A stretch of DNA of 64,000 nucleotides from contig DIPM01000005.1 of NCBI GenBank assembly GCA_002427105.1, positions 6,488 to 70,487 on the forward strand. Reading direction: 5' to 3'. This stretch comes from Marinilabiliaceae bacterium UBA5488 (lineage in GTDB: Bacteria; Bacteroidota; Bacteroidia; Bacteroidales; Marinilabiliaceae). Below the pieces are notes generated by a model. That model made no database searches and was not told the origin of the DNA. It was given only the letters and a program-made list of their open reading frames with translations. Each line of letters starts with the position of its first letter. Position 1 is the first letter of the stretch. Made by a program: the position numbers and the translations under genes. Below are positions 8,451 to 16,846 of the stretch, piece after piece.

Positions 8451-9031
8451 ATCAATGGAAAAATTTCACTAAGGGCCTGATTAAAGAAAACCCTGTATTT
8501 GTCCTTTTACTGGGTATGTGCCCCACTTTGGGGGTTACATCATCAGCAATTAATGGTCTGGGTATGGGTCTGGCCACGACCTTTGTGCTTATAATGGCCA
8601 ACCTGGCGGTATCGCTGATAAAGGATTTCATACCCGACAAGGTTCGTATTCCATCATATATTGTGGTGATTGCGGCCTTTGTAACAGTAGTAGAAATGGT
8701 GATGCAGGCCTACACCCCTGCCCTGTTTGACTCTCTGGGCATCTTTATACCTCTGATCGTCGTAAACTGCATCCTGCTTGGTCGCGCCGAGGCCTTCGCA
8801 TCAAAAAACGGGCCTGTTGCATCGATGATAGATGGTGCTGGAATGGGTTTGGGATTTGCTCTGGCCTTGACCTTATTGGGCAGCGTGCGGGAGTTTCTTG
8901 GTGCCGGCACCTTTTTCGGACTTAGGGTTTATCCCGGCGAGTATGGCATTCTTATTTTCGTACTGGCTCCGGGTGCCTTTATAGTTCTTGGCTACCTGAT
9001 TGCCATAGTCAACAAACTTAAAAAAGCTTAG
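8447..9031 (+). CDS. rnfE: Electron transport complex subunit RnfE
   Basis: A membrane subunit of 194 residues with about six helices, homologous to NqrD and RnfA. It helps form the ion channel and holds part of the intramembrane iron-sulfur centre; the conserved MCPTLGVTSS cysteine near residue 25 and the VVNCILLGRAEAFA cysteine are present. Start ATG 8447 overlaps the rnfG stop and has a GGAAGGAGA Shine-Dalgarno-like stretch. RnfA follows after 12 bp. Confidence 0.94.
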   Translation: MNQWKNFTKGLIKENPVFVLLLGMCPTLGVTSSAINGLGMGLATTFVLIMANLAVSLIKDFIPDKVRIPSYIVVIAAFVTVVEMVMQAYTPALFDSLGIFIPLIVVNCILLGRAEAFASKNGPVASMIDGAGMGLGFALALTLLGSVREFLGAGTFFGLRVYPGEYGILIFVLAPGAFIVLGYLIAIVNKLKKA

Positions 9032-9043
9032 GGAGGAATTGTT

Positions 9044-9616
9044 ATGAGTTATATTCTGTTAATTATTTCGGCCATATTTGTCAACAATATCGTGTTGGCA
9101 CAATTCCTTGGAATTTGCCCGTTTTTGGGGGTTTCCAAGCGTGTATCCACTTCACTTGGGATGGCCGGTGCAGTAACCTTTGTAATGGTAATTGCCACCA
9201 TCGTGACCTGGATGGTTCAGACCTACATACTTGTTCCTTTTAACATCACCTTTTTGCAAACGATTTCATTTATTCTGATAATTGCAGCATTGGTTCAGAT
9301 GGTTGAGATTGTTCTGAAAAAAGTAAGTCCCCCACTCTATCAGGCTCTGGGCGTATTTTTGCCATTAATTACCACCAACTGTACTATTTTGGGTATTGCA
9401 GTAATGACCATCAGTAACGGCTATAATATCGTTGAAGGAGTTGTATTTTCATTTGCAACAGCCCTGGGATATGGATTAGCCATAGTCACATTTGCCGGAA
9501 TCAGAGAACAGATGGATTTAATGAACACTCCCAAAGGACTAAAGGGCGCTCCAATATCGCTAATCACAGCAGGCATTATGGCAATGGCCTTTATGGGTTT
9601 TGCGGGGATGGTATAG
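9044..9616 (+). CDS. rnfA: Electron transport complex subunit RnfA
   Basis: Partner of RnfE in the membrane core, 190 residues and about six helices. The paired cysteine motifs are ICPFLGVSKR near residue 25 and TTNCTILGIAV near residue 110. Start ATG 9044 is preceded by GGGAGGA. The 3' end overlaps by 26 bp the end of a convergent regulator remnant on the minus strand, and a hairpin follows at 9624-9660. Confidence 0.95.
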   Translation: MSYILLIISAIFVNNIVLAQFLGICPFLGVSKRVSTSLGMAGAVTFVMVIATIVTWMVQTYILVPFNITFLQTISFILIIAALVQMVEIVLKKVSPPLYQALGVFLPLITTNCTILGIAVMTISNGYNIVEGVVFSFATALGYGLAIVTFAGIREQMDLMNTPKGLKGAPISLITAGIMAMAFMGFAGMV

Positions 9617-10007
9617 TATTATCAATAGCTCCGTTGGCTGCATAAGCCGACGGAGCTATTCCGTACCTCGCTTTAAAGCTTCGTGAAAAACTGGCCAGAC
9701 TTGAGAAACCGACGGCGTACATAATCTCCGAGATATTACCCGCCCGGTTCAAAATCATATCCGCCGCCTTCTGCATCCTGTAGTTTATAATGATCTCCTT
9801 AGTCGAATAGCTCGTGTATTGCTTCAGTTTTCGGTAAAGATGAGTAGCACTGAAGCCAACATCCAATGCTATCATCTCAACTGACAGATCGGGATTGCTG
9901 ATATTGCTCTCTATCACCGCCATGACTTTTTTCAAAAACACCTCATCTTCATCGCTATGCTCACTATTGTCGCCTTTTGGCCTCATCAGCAAGGTTTTGG
10001 TAAGACA
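9591..10007 (-). pseudogene. Truncated hybrid two-component regulator: only the AraC-type DNA-binding domain remains
   Basis: About 135 residues, beginning directly at a junction with a stop codon at 10008-10010. The sequence is a complete AraC-type double helix-turn-helix (SVEMIALDVGFSATHLYRKL, then ISEIMYAVGFSSLASFSRSF and the PSAY end). The preceding KGDNSEHSDEDEVFLKKVM matches the linker between receiver and AraC domains of Bacteroidota hybrid two-component sensors. The sensor, kinase and receiver parts (normally over 1000 residues) are missing. A TTG at 9992 could start a small protein, but no promoter was recognised. It most likely regulated the divergent neighbour, itself truncated. 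Confidence 0.75.
9624..9660. terminator. Hairpin between rnfA and the convergent regulator remnant
   Basis: A 16-bp stem (AATAGCTCCGTTGGCT, 9624-9639, and its near-perfect complement, 9645-9660, one G-U pair) with a 5-nt loop. It lies 8 nt after the rnfA stop. There is no clear T tract, so it may act as an mRNA 3'-end stabiliser rather than a strong terminator. Confidence 0.55.
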
Positions 10008-10750
10008 CTAAATATACAGGAGCCGACAACTATATTGCAAACCTAAGCAACGAACAGACAGCCTGTGGAGTGGCAAGCTACAACGTTGTTCTAAGCTTCG
10101 AAGACGGCTCAGTAACCTTCCCGGCGGGGAAACCGGGGCATCCGGGCAACTGGGATTACTATGATGACTCAAACTACCGGGTGGAGTTTATACCCGACAA
10201 CTCCCCATTGTTGCTCTGGGATGCCCGGAAGGATTATGGAAACACTATCCGCGAGTGGATGCCCGGCAATTCACTCAAGCCTTTGTGCGTGAACGATTTG
10301 GGACTTAATATATCTATGGATAGTCTGCCCTCATACAAGCATTACGACTCAATAGTTCGTGATTATACCTTTAAATACTTCTGCAAAAATGATATTGCAG
10401 GACGCAGGAATGCTTTATCAAATAAGAGCAAAATAGTAGTTGCAGTTTCGACTACAATAGAGAACCCTCAGCCACTTGAAATAGGGCTAATAACAGCCAA
10501 TGGCATAGCCTTTACTGCGCAATTTCAGGCAAACACAGGAACCAATACATATAAGATACCGCTTGGAGAATTAAAACAGGGAAAATATATTATGGTTAAA
10601 AGGCCATATCCGGAATTTATGCCATATTATCACGAATCAGAAGATAGTTTCGAACTTAATTTAAAAGATATTGAAACCATACAATTCTCGATAAAGCAGG
10701 GACTGTCGCCAAATATAGACCTGACAGTTGCCAAAATATGGCTCGAATAA
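10004..10750 (+). pseudogene. C-terminal fragment of a larger, probably secreted, protein
   Basis: The frame opens at 10004 immediately after a stop and runs about 248 codons to 10750. The only early start codon is a GTG at 10070, in the middle of what reads as continuous protein (upstream codons give YTGADNYIANLSNEQTACGV). The fragment is aromatic and beta-rich, like the C-terminal accessory domains of Bacteroidota glycoside hydrolases, but no catalytic family could be recognised. It has neither start region nor signal peptide. It keeps its own terminator hairpin at 10767-10804, as expected for the 3' half of a once complete gene. Confidence 0.6.
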
Positions 10751-10766
10751 CGATCTAAACAGCAAG

Positions 10767-10804
10767 GCTGAGATGGTTCAGACTGTTGTTTGAACCGTCT
10801 CAGC
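10767..10804. terminator. Bidirectional hairpin
   Basis: A 14-bp stem (GCTGAGATGGTTCA, 10767-10780; arm 10791-10804 with one wobble) lies between two convergent genes and overlaps the stop of the carbonic anhydrase. Confidence 0.6.
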
Positions 10805-11345
10805 TATCCTCTATTACAAAGTAAAGTTTGTGATCTTCAATGCGATAATAGAGTGGCACAACATTAATCGCGGGGTATCGGTTTCTTAATCTCCTTGCCT
10901 CGGTGATTAAAAAATCGATTTCGTTGCCGATCTCGAATATTGGTGCAAACTGGTTAAAATGATCCCGGGCAAACTCTCGTTCCCAGCCTGCATTTTCAAC
11001 CAGCCCTTTGATTAGGCTGTCTTTCTGCTTGCTCAGATTAACCATTCCACAGTTACTGTGACCTATCAGGGCAATATACTTAACTCCGCCTACTGCCACG
11101 GCATAGGAGACCTTAAATTCATTATGGCGCAGATTTCCTCCTCCCGACCTCAATATAAATGCAAAATTATTCGGAATGCGTAACTGGTTCCGGTTATCCA
11201 TGCACATACTGATAAGCATCTCAGCCTTTGGAATTTCGCCAAAAGGCATATTGAAATTATGATAGTTTATTAATCGTTCAACAGGAGTATTCCTGTAGTT
11301 TTCTTTGATATCGTCAGGACTGTTAACGGCAACTAATCGATTCAT
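10800..11345 (-). CDS. Beta-carbonic anhydrase-like protein
   Basis: Predicted to interconvert CO2 and bicarbonate with a zinc centre. The 181-residue protein carries the beta-class signatures: Cys48-x-Asp50-x-Arg52 (SMCMDNRNQL) and His96-x-x-Cys99 (GHSNCGMVN), which supply the three zinc ligands and the Asp/Arg dyad. The segment between them (FILRSGGG) matches the usual RNAGG-like loop. It is slightly shorter than the classical enzyme. No signal peptide is seen, so it is cytosolic. It is monocistronic, with a palindrome (11374-11393) upstream. Confidence 0.82.
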   Translation of the reverse strand: MNRLVAVNSPDDIKENYRNTPVERLINYHNFNMPFGEIPKAEMLISMCMDNRNQLRIPNNFAFILRSGGGNLRHNEFKVSYAVAVGGVKYIALIGHSNCGMVNLSKQKDSLIKGLVENAGWEREFARDHFNQFAPIFEIGNEIDFLITEARRLRNRYPAINVVPLYYRIEDHKLYFVIEDS

Positions 11346-11675
11346 ATAATCGTTTATTTTTGGATAATATTGGTAGTTTGGCTACCCAAACTAGTACAAG
11401 GCAAAAGAGTAAAAAAAGTTCAACTATTTCTAATCAAAATATAAGTTCCTTGCTTGAAAACTATGAATGCCATTTATTAGCAATCTAAATACCAGCCACA
11501 TACAGTTTATACAAAAAATCACAAAATCGGAAGATTGATTGCCAGGCTACAATTATCAGCCATTCATAAATCGCAAAAATAAGGAAACAACCATCATTCT
11601 GCAGGGTCTAACTAAACTTTTTGGATGCTCAAACTGTTGATTATGTGAACTTATTAAACCATAAACGATATTTTT
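11346..11675. other. Divergent intergenic region between carbonic anhydrase and SOD
   Basis: 330 bp without a gene. It holds the palindrome at 11374-11393; otherwise AT-rich sequence with no promoter element that I trust. Confidence 0.5.
11374..11393. promoter_or_regulatory. Palindrome upstream of carbonic anhydrase, candidate operator
   Basis: Perfect 8-bp arms TAGTTTGG and CCAAACTA are separated by CTAC, 29 bp upstream of the carbonic anhydrase ATG. Confidence 0.4.
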
Positions 11676-12407
11676 ATGAAACAGTTAACAATTGCATTAA
11701 TCGCATTAACAGTAATGGCAGCAGGCTGTACTTCACCTGTTAGCAAGACAAGCGTGGAGGAAGTCAAAACGACCCCTGAATACACCGGCGAAGCTGTGAA
11801 TCATGAGTTTGCGGCACTTCCCTACGCCTATGACGCGCTTGAACCATATATTGATGCCCAGACCATGGAAATCCACTACAGTCTCCATCATCAGGGCTAT
11901 TACAACAACTTCCTAAAGGCAGTTGAGGCAACAGGCGTTCAAAATGCATCTTTAGAGTTTATTTTCGAGAATATTTCCACACTTAGCAGCGCTGTAAAAA
12001 ACAACGCGGGAGGTTACTACAATCACAGCTTTTTCTGGTCTGTTCTTGCCCCGGCAGGAAGTGGCGGGGAGCCATCGGAAGCCCTATTCGAAGCAATTAA
12101 CAATGCTTTTGGATCATTAGAAGGACTTAAAGAAAAATTCAATGCCGCCGCAACCGGTCAGTTTGGAAGCGGTTGGTCATGGCTTGTAGTTCAAAAAGAT
12201 GGCACTCTGGCCGTTACAGGTTCAGCTAACCAGGACAATCCGCTAATGGATATTGCTGAGGTCAAAGGACAACCTATTCTTGCGATTGATGTTTGGGAGC
12301 ACGCCTACTATCTGAAATACAAGAATAAAAGGGTCGATTACGTGCAAAATTTTTGGAATATTGTTAATTGGAATGAAGTAAACCGTCTTTACCAGGAAGC
12401 CCTATAA
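11676..12407 (+). CDS. sod: Lipoprotein superoxide dismutase (Fe/Mn family, Mn-type residues)
   Basis: Dismutates superoxide to H2O2 and O2. Unlike the usual cytosolic enzyme, it starts with a lipoprotein signal peptide (MKQLTIALIALTVMAAGC, acylated Cys18), so it should be anchored in an envelope membrane. Metal ligands align as His67 (EIHYSLHH), His117 (NHSFFW), Asp205 and His209 (DVWEHAYY). Gly in NNAGGYYNH and Gln186 in ANQDNPL are the pattern of Mn or cambialistic enzymes; Fe enzymes usually have Gln at the first site and Ala/Gly at the second. The total of 243 residues equals a normal SOD plus a roughly 40-residue leader and linker. A strong terminator follows. Confidence 0.92.
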   Translation: MKQLTIALIALTVMAAGCTSPVSKTSVEEVKTTPEYTGEAVNHEFAALPYAYDALEPYIDAQTMEIHYSLHHQGYYNNFLKAVEATGVQNASLEFIFENISTLSSAVKNNAGGYYNHSFFWSVLAPAGSGGEPSEALFEAINNAFGSLEGLKEKFNAAATGQFGSGWSWLVVQKDGTLAVTGSANQDNPLMDIAEVKGQPILAIDVWEHAYYLKYKNKRVDYVQNFWNIVNWNEVNRLYQEAL

Positions 12408-12409
12408 AC

Positions 12410-12449
12410 AAATAAAGCGGGCGAAGCGAATGCTTCGTCCGCTTTATTT
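12410..12449. terminator. Strong bidirectional terminator
   Basis: 18-bp near-perfect arms starting AAATAAAGCGGGCGAAGC with a 4-nt loop, flanked by A-rich and T-rich runs on both sides. It serves sod and the convergent gene ending at 12459. Confidence 0.85.
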
Positions 12450-12458
12450 CCATCCTTC

Positions 12459-13172
12459 TTACTTAATTCTATCGAGATACATCTTCCTGACATCAATCAG
12501 GAAGTCCAATTGCATATCAGGATTATAAATACGGATAATGTCCTGAATGCCAAAATTCACGTGGTAGTGGCCAATGGCCGCATCAAACTCGCTTTGCTCC
12601 CAATTGAATTTCACCTTCTTTGTTAAATCCTCAAAATACTTCCAGCTCAGCATCTTGGGAATGGTGAAGTAGCCGTGATCCTTCTCTGTAACATCAAAAA
12701 AGACACCCGGATGCTTTTCATCCAGGATAAAGAATTTCTTGATACGAATTACAGCCGGACCCTGGGGTTTGCCAGCCGGCTTCTTGCGAAACTCAATTCC
12801 TTCATCCATATAGCAGGCCTGCAACTCTGATATCAACTGATAATCAGAAAGGTGGCGAACACGAATAACATGAAACTCCTTGTTATAAAGATTAACCACT
12901 CCGGCCGCGGCATTAAAATCTGACTGGAAATACTTCCTGATATTCTGAGTTGCTCGCGTAATCTCTTCAAGGGTATAAAGTTGTTTTACCACAAAATAGA
13001 TATAGAGCGGCTTACTTTCATTGGGATGCTCAGAATAATAATTATAGAAGCCCGGGAAGGGCTCAGGCGCCTCCAACACAAAGGTGTTAGGCAGAATCTG
13101 GTCATCCAGCGTACGCAAGGTCTCCTGCTTCAGAAGATTGCCGTACCTTTCGGTAAATGGTAACGGATTCAT
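12459..13172 (-). CDS. Conserved-looking protein of unknown function
   Basis: 237 residues with normal codon use, not recognised. No signal peptide, membrane helix or known catalytic motif is visible. The protein is rich in aromatic and charged residues, with an internal segment (FFDVTEKDHGYFTIPKML) between predicted alpha/beta elements, and appears cytosolic. It lies 124 bp downstream of the ABC exporter on the same strand, so it could be the last gene of that operon. The gap shows no clear hairpin, but co-transcription is unproven. Confidence 0.6.
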   Translation of the reverse strand: MNPLPFTERYGNLLKQETLRTLDDQILPNTFVLEAPEPFPGFYNYYSEHPNESKPLYIYFVVKQLYTLEEITRATQNIRKYFQSDFNAAAGVVNLYNKEFHVIRVRHLSDYQLISELQACYMDEGIEFRKKPAGKPQGPAVIRIKKFFILDEKHPGVFFDVTEKDHGYFTIPKMLSWKYFEDLTKKVKFNWEQSEFDAAIGHYHVNFGIQDIIRIYNPDMQLDFLIDVRKMYLDRIK

Positions 13173-13296
13173 AGTATATAGTATTTATTTATTATGTAAA
13201 TCTCAAAACAGCCCTAAGCTGCAACAATATGGAAATATACTTAATTTATAGTACGAATCCTTAGCTTTTCTTTATTATTTAGAATAAGAATAGATT

Positions 13297-15066
13297 CTAA
13301 TTCACTGGCTTTTCGACCATCTCTTTAACCAATCCTGCATATTTTCCGCCTAAGTCTAACAGTGATTGGTGAGTACCGCGCTCGATAACTGCCCCGTTTT
13401 CCAGAACCAGGATAAGGTTGGAATGTTTGATGGTACAAAGACGGTGTGCTACGGCAATAACAGTACGTGTCGAAAAAATATTCTCGATAGCCATCTGGAT
13501 ATAATGTTCGGTAATAGAATCTACTGCACTTGTAGCCTCATCAAGGATGATAAGTTCGCGCTCGCCGCTAATGGCGCGGGCAAAGGATATAAGCTGCCCC
13601 TGGCCTTTGGAAAGATTATCGCCATTATCCTGAATCACAAAATCATACTTCTCTGGCAAGCGCTCAATAAACCTGTCGGCATAAACAAAGCGGGCAGCTT
13701 CCTCAATATCAGCCTGTTCAATTTCCTTCCGCCCCAGTCCGATATTGAAGCCTATAGTATCATTAAAAAGATAAATATCCTGCTGCATAACTGAAACAGT
13801 CTGACGAATCTCTTGCAGAGGAATATCCCTTAACTCCATCCCGTTTATGGTAATTGAGCCCCGATATCCTGTATATGCGCCTGTGAGAAGGCGGATAATA
13901 GTTGATTTTCCCGAACCGGTAGTGCCCACCAGCGCAATGCGGTCACCTTTTCTTAAGGTGAAGGAAATATTCTTCAACACATCCGGGGCATCCGGCGAGT
14001 ATCTGAAATACACCTCCTTAAATACTATCTCGTCAAATTCAATAGCTTGGGCATCACCATTAGCTGCCTCCTCCACATCCTGTTCAGACAGCACGCTGAT
14101 ATGGTCAAGTGCCGAAAGAGCCCTTTGTATGGTCGTAATTTGCTGGGCAAATTGGCGGACGGGAACGAACAGGCGACCCAAAGTGGTAATAAATACAATT
14201 AGCACTCCAATTGTATAATCCAGGTTCCACACCTGTGCTGCGCCAAACCAGATGACCAGAGCAGTGGCAACAGAGGTGATACCGTCAATAATGGAATAAA
14301 GCGAGCCATCATACACGTTTGAACGGTTCTGAGCATCTGCATATTGCTTGTTAAATCCGTCGTACTTTTTATATGCTGTCTCGGAGGCAGCATACAGCTG
14401 AATAGTCTTCATTCCGTAAAGGGTCTCCTGGAGATATCCTGCCGATTTTGCCAAACTACTACGCGATTCATCGAAGGCCTTTCTTATCTTCTTTCGGAAA
14501 AACCTGATAGTAAGATAGATAATAGGAACAACCAGGCCAACAACAAGTGTCAACTGCCAATTTATATAGAAGAGGTAGGCTGTCAGGGCAAGAGTCTTAA
14601 TACTATCCGACAAAAGCCCAAGAATACCTGAGGCAAAGGATTCAGCAATGCTCTCCATATCACTTGTCAGGCGCGACAGAGTTATACCAATAGGATTCTT
14701 ATCATAGTAGCGCATGGGAAAGCGCAAGGAACGCCCGAAAAGCGTGCGCCTCATGTCCATAATAGCCAAACCTCCGGCCTTTGTGAAAGAGTAACTGTAA
14801 AGTCCGTCAAAAAGAAAGTTTATACCCAAAACCGCGGCTGCAATAAGGGTATAGAGTTTAAGACCCGGAATATCTCCCGTAAGTATAAAGTCGTCGATAA
14901 TACGCTCCACCAGCCACAAAAAGAGTATTCCTCCAAAGGTCGTGATAGGTATAGAAGCCAGGCTGATAAAAATCCATTTTTTATGCGGGGCAAAATAGCG
15001 ACCAAACCTCTTGATCAGTTTCCAGTCCTTAGACCTGAGAAATTCTATCTTCTTGAAAAAGCTCAT
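13297..15066 (-). CDS. ABC exporter half-transporter, catalytically canonical partner
   Basis: A 589-residue fused membrane-ATPase half-transporter of the MsbA/MdlB type. Six membrane helices lie in residues 30-310. The ATPase domain has Walker A GTTGSGKS (381-388), Walker B LIILDE with catalytic Glu510, and switch His541, all canonical. Its signature is LSKGQ (485-489) instead of LSGGQ. Its start overlaps the upstream half-transporter by 4 bp (15063-15066). Together they form a heterodimer of the TM287/288 and BmrCD type. Substrate unknown; the operon partners suggest a thiol peptide. Confidence 0.88.
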   Translation of the reverse strand: MSFFKKIEFLRSKDWKLIKRFGRYFAPHKKWIFISLASIPITTFGGILFLWLVERIIDDFILTGDIPGLKLYTLIAAAVLGINFLFDGLYSYSFTKAGGLAIMDMRRTLFGRSLRFPMRYYDKNPIGITLSRLTSDMESIAESFASGILGLLSDSIKTLALTAYLFYINWQLTLVVGLVVPIIYLTIRFFRKKIRKAFDESRSSLAKSAGYLQETLYGMKTIQLYAASETAYKKYDGFNKQYADAQNRSNVYDGSLYSIIDGITSVATALVIWFGAAQVWNLDYTIGVLIVFITTLGRLFVPVRQFAQQITTIQRALSALDHISVLSEQDVEEAANGDAQAIEFDEIVFKEVYFRYSPDAPDVLKNISFTLRKGDRIALVGTTGSGKSTIIRLLTGAYTGYRGSITINGMELRDIPLQEIRQTVSVMQQDIYLFNDTIGFNIGLGRKEIEQADIEEAARFVYADRFIERLPEKYDFVIQDNGDNLSKGQGQLISFARAISGERELIILDEATSAVDSITEHYIQMAIENIFSTRTVIAVAHRLCTIKHSNLILVLENGAVIERGTHQSLLDLGGKYAGLVKEMVEKPVN

Positions 15067-16811
15067 TTGCCACCTCCTTCCTGAATATCACGGGTGTGGC
15101 GGTAAAAATCTGAGCTTTCGAGCAAATCCTTATGCTGCCCCATGGCCGCAATCTCACCATTTTCAAGTATAACATTAAAATCGCATCGCTCCAGGACACT
15201 CATCCTGTTGGATACAATAATCAGAGTAGTATCTCTTTTTTCAAATAAGTTCTTAATTAAATATCGCTCCGTATCAGTATCAACCGCTGAAAAGACATCG
15301 TCAAGTATCATAAGTTTTCCCGGCCAATATAGGGCACGGGCAAGGCTGATACGCTGCTTCTGACCACCTGAGAGCATCACCCCCTTTTCGCCCACTATAG
15401 TTTTCTTCCGTTTTGGGAAGCGCTCAAGTTCATCTGCCAGTGCGCTCTGCAGCACAACCTTTTCAATCTTCTCATCAAGGGGTTCAATTCCGCTGCCAAA
15501 AGCAATATTATTCTCTATGGTATCGGAAAAAAGGAAGACATCTTGGCCCACCGTGCGTACCGACTGCCTGATATCATCACCCCGCAACCGGCTTGCATCA
15601 TAATCGCCAAACATAATCTGCCCCGGCTGAACCTTTAAATAGCCGTTTATACAGTTAATCAATGTTGTCTTTCCGGAGCCGAAACCTCCGGTTATTCCAA
15701 CTACCTGCCCGGGTTTAATTTCAAATGAAATATTTTTAAGGACATCTTCCTTGCCATTATGATATCTGTAGCTCAGGTTATTTACTTTAAGACCCTTGTC
15801 GAGCAAAGTATCGCACTCAACTTCGGTCAGTGCCTCTTTATCATCATCAACTCCCTTGCGGTTCATAATGGTTTGGAGACTGGTAATTCCGACAAATCCT
15901 TGCTGGAACACAGTCAAAACCCAGCCCAGGCCGCTTATGGGGTGAGTCAGCAAAGCCGCGTAAGCTATAAACTCAGTCAGCTCACCAATTGTAAATTCAC
16001 CTTCGATGACCAACAGGCCTCCGGCAAAAAGTACCACAATCTTCAGCATTTGTTCCATGCTGCTTATCAGAGGCATCACAAAGGAACGAATCCATGATAT
16101 TTTCATGGTAAAACCAAAAAGTTTTACATTTTCCTCTTCTACCTTGTCTTCTGCCCACTGATGAATATTGTAACTTTTGATTACGCCATTGCCCGACAAA
16201 AAAGAAATAATACGTCCCGAAAGACTTTGGAGAGATTCCATTCTAAGGCGGGTATTCCTGACCATAAATGCCATTCCGAAGCGCACAATAATAAACACAA
16301 TAACGATGGGGATAATCGTATAAAGCGTTAATGAGGGCGACATTGACCACATTTTAAAGGGAGTGACAGACAAGGAGAAAGCGATATTCACAATCTGGAG
16401 CAGTCCGAAGCCTGTAATCATCCTGACTCCGTTGATATCGTTATTTATTCGCGATATAATAGACCCGCTACTGTTATTATCGTAATAATCTTTCCCAAAG
16501 GAAGCAAGTTTTCTGAACATCTCTCCTTTGAGTTGCCGCTCAATCAGCCGTCCCGGAACGAAAAACAGAATGCGCGAAAAAGTCCTGACTATCATTAAAA
16601 AGATAGCCAGGGCCATTATTGCTATAACCGAGCGCAGTAAAACATCATAATTATTCTCTCTGCCTGAGGCAATGGAGTCAATACCTTGTTGCACATATTC
16701 AGGTATAGTTACCGATACCCAAATAGTAAGAATCAGGAAGATTATTCCTCCTGTGTACCACCACTTATATTTGTCTGTGTATCTAAGTAAAAACCTTAAT
16801 TTTGACAACAT
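15063..16811 (-). CDS. ABC exporter half-transporter, degenerate-site partner
   Basis: 582 residues with the same architecture as its downstream partner. Walker A is GGFGSGKT (375-382) and the signature is a canonical LSGGQ (480-484). However, the residue after Walker B is Asp505 (LMILDD) where Glu is required for efficient hydrolysis, and the switch His is replaced by Asn535 (IIVSNRMS). Its nucleotide site, completed by the LSKGQ of the partner, should therefore bind ATP but hydrolyse it poorly. This is the standard asymmetry of heterodimeric exporters. It starts 35 bp after the glutamate-cysteine ligase stop, supporting one operon. Confidence 0.88.
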   Translation of the reverse strand: MLSKLRFLLRYTDKYKWWYTGGIIFLILTIWVSVTIPEYVQQGIDSIASGRENNYDVLLRSVIAIMALAIFLMIVRTFSRILFFVPGRLIERQLKGEMFRKLASFGKDYYDNNSSGSIISRINNDINGVRMITGFGLLQIVNIAFSLSVTPFKMWSMSPSLTLYTIIPIVIVFIIVRFGMAFMVRNTRLRMESLQSLSGRIISFLSGNGVIKSYNIHQWAEDKVEEENVKLFGFTMKISWIRSFVMPLISSMEQMLKIVVLFAGGLLVIEGEFTIGELTEFIAYAALLTHPISGLGWVLTVFQQGFVGITSLQTIMNRKGVDDDKEALTEVECDTLLDKGLKVNNLSYRYHNGKEDVLKNISFEIKPGQVVGITGGFGSGKTTLINCINGYLKVQPGQIMFGDYDASRLRGDDIRQSVRTVGQDVFLFSDTIENNIAFGSGIEPLDEKIEKVVLQSALADELERFPKRKKTIVGEKGVMLSGGQKQRISLARALYWPGKLMILDDVFSAVDTDTERYLIKNLFEKRDTTLIIVSNRMSVLERCDFNVILENGEIAAMGQHKDLLESSDFYRHTRDIQEGGGK

Positions 16812-16846
16812 CCTCTATTTATACTTCTAATTATTATGGCTGAATC

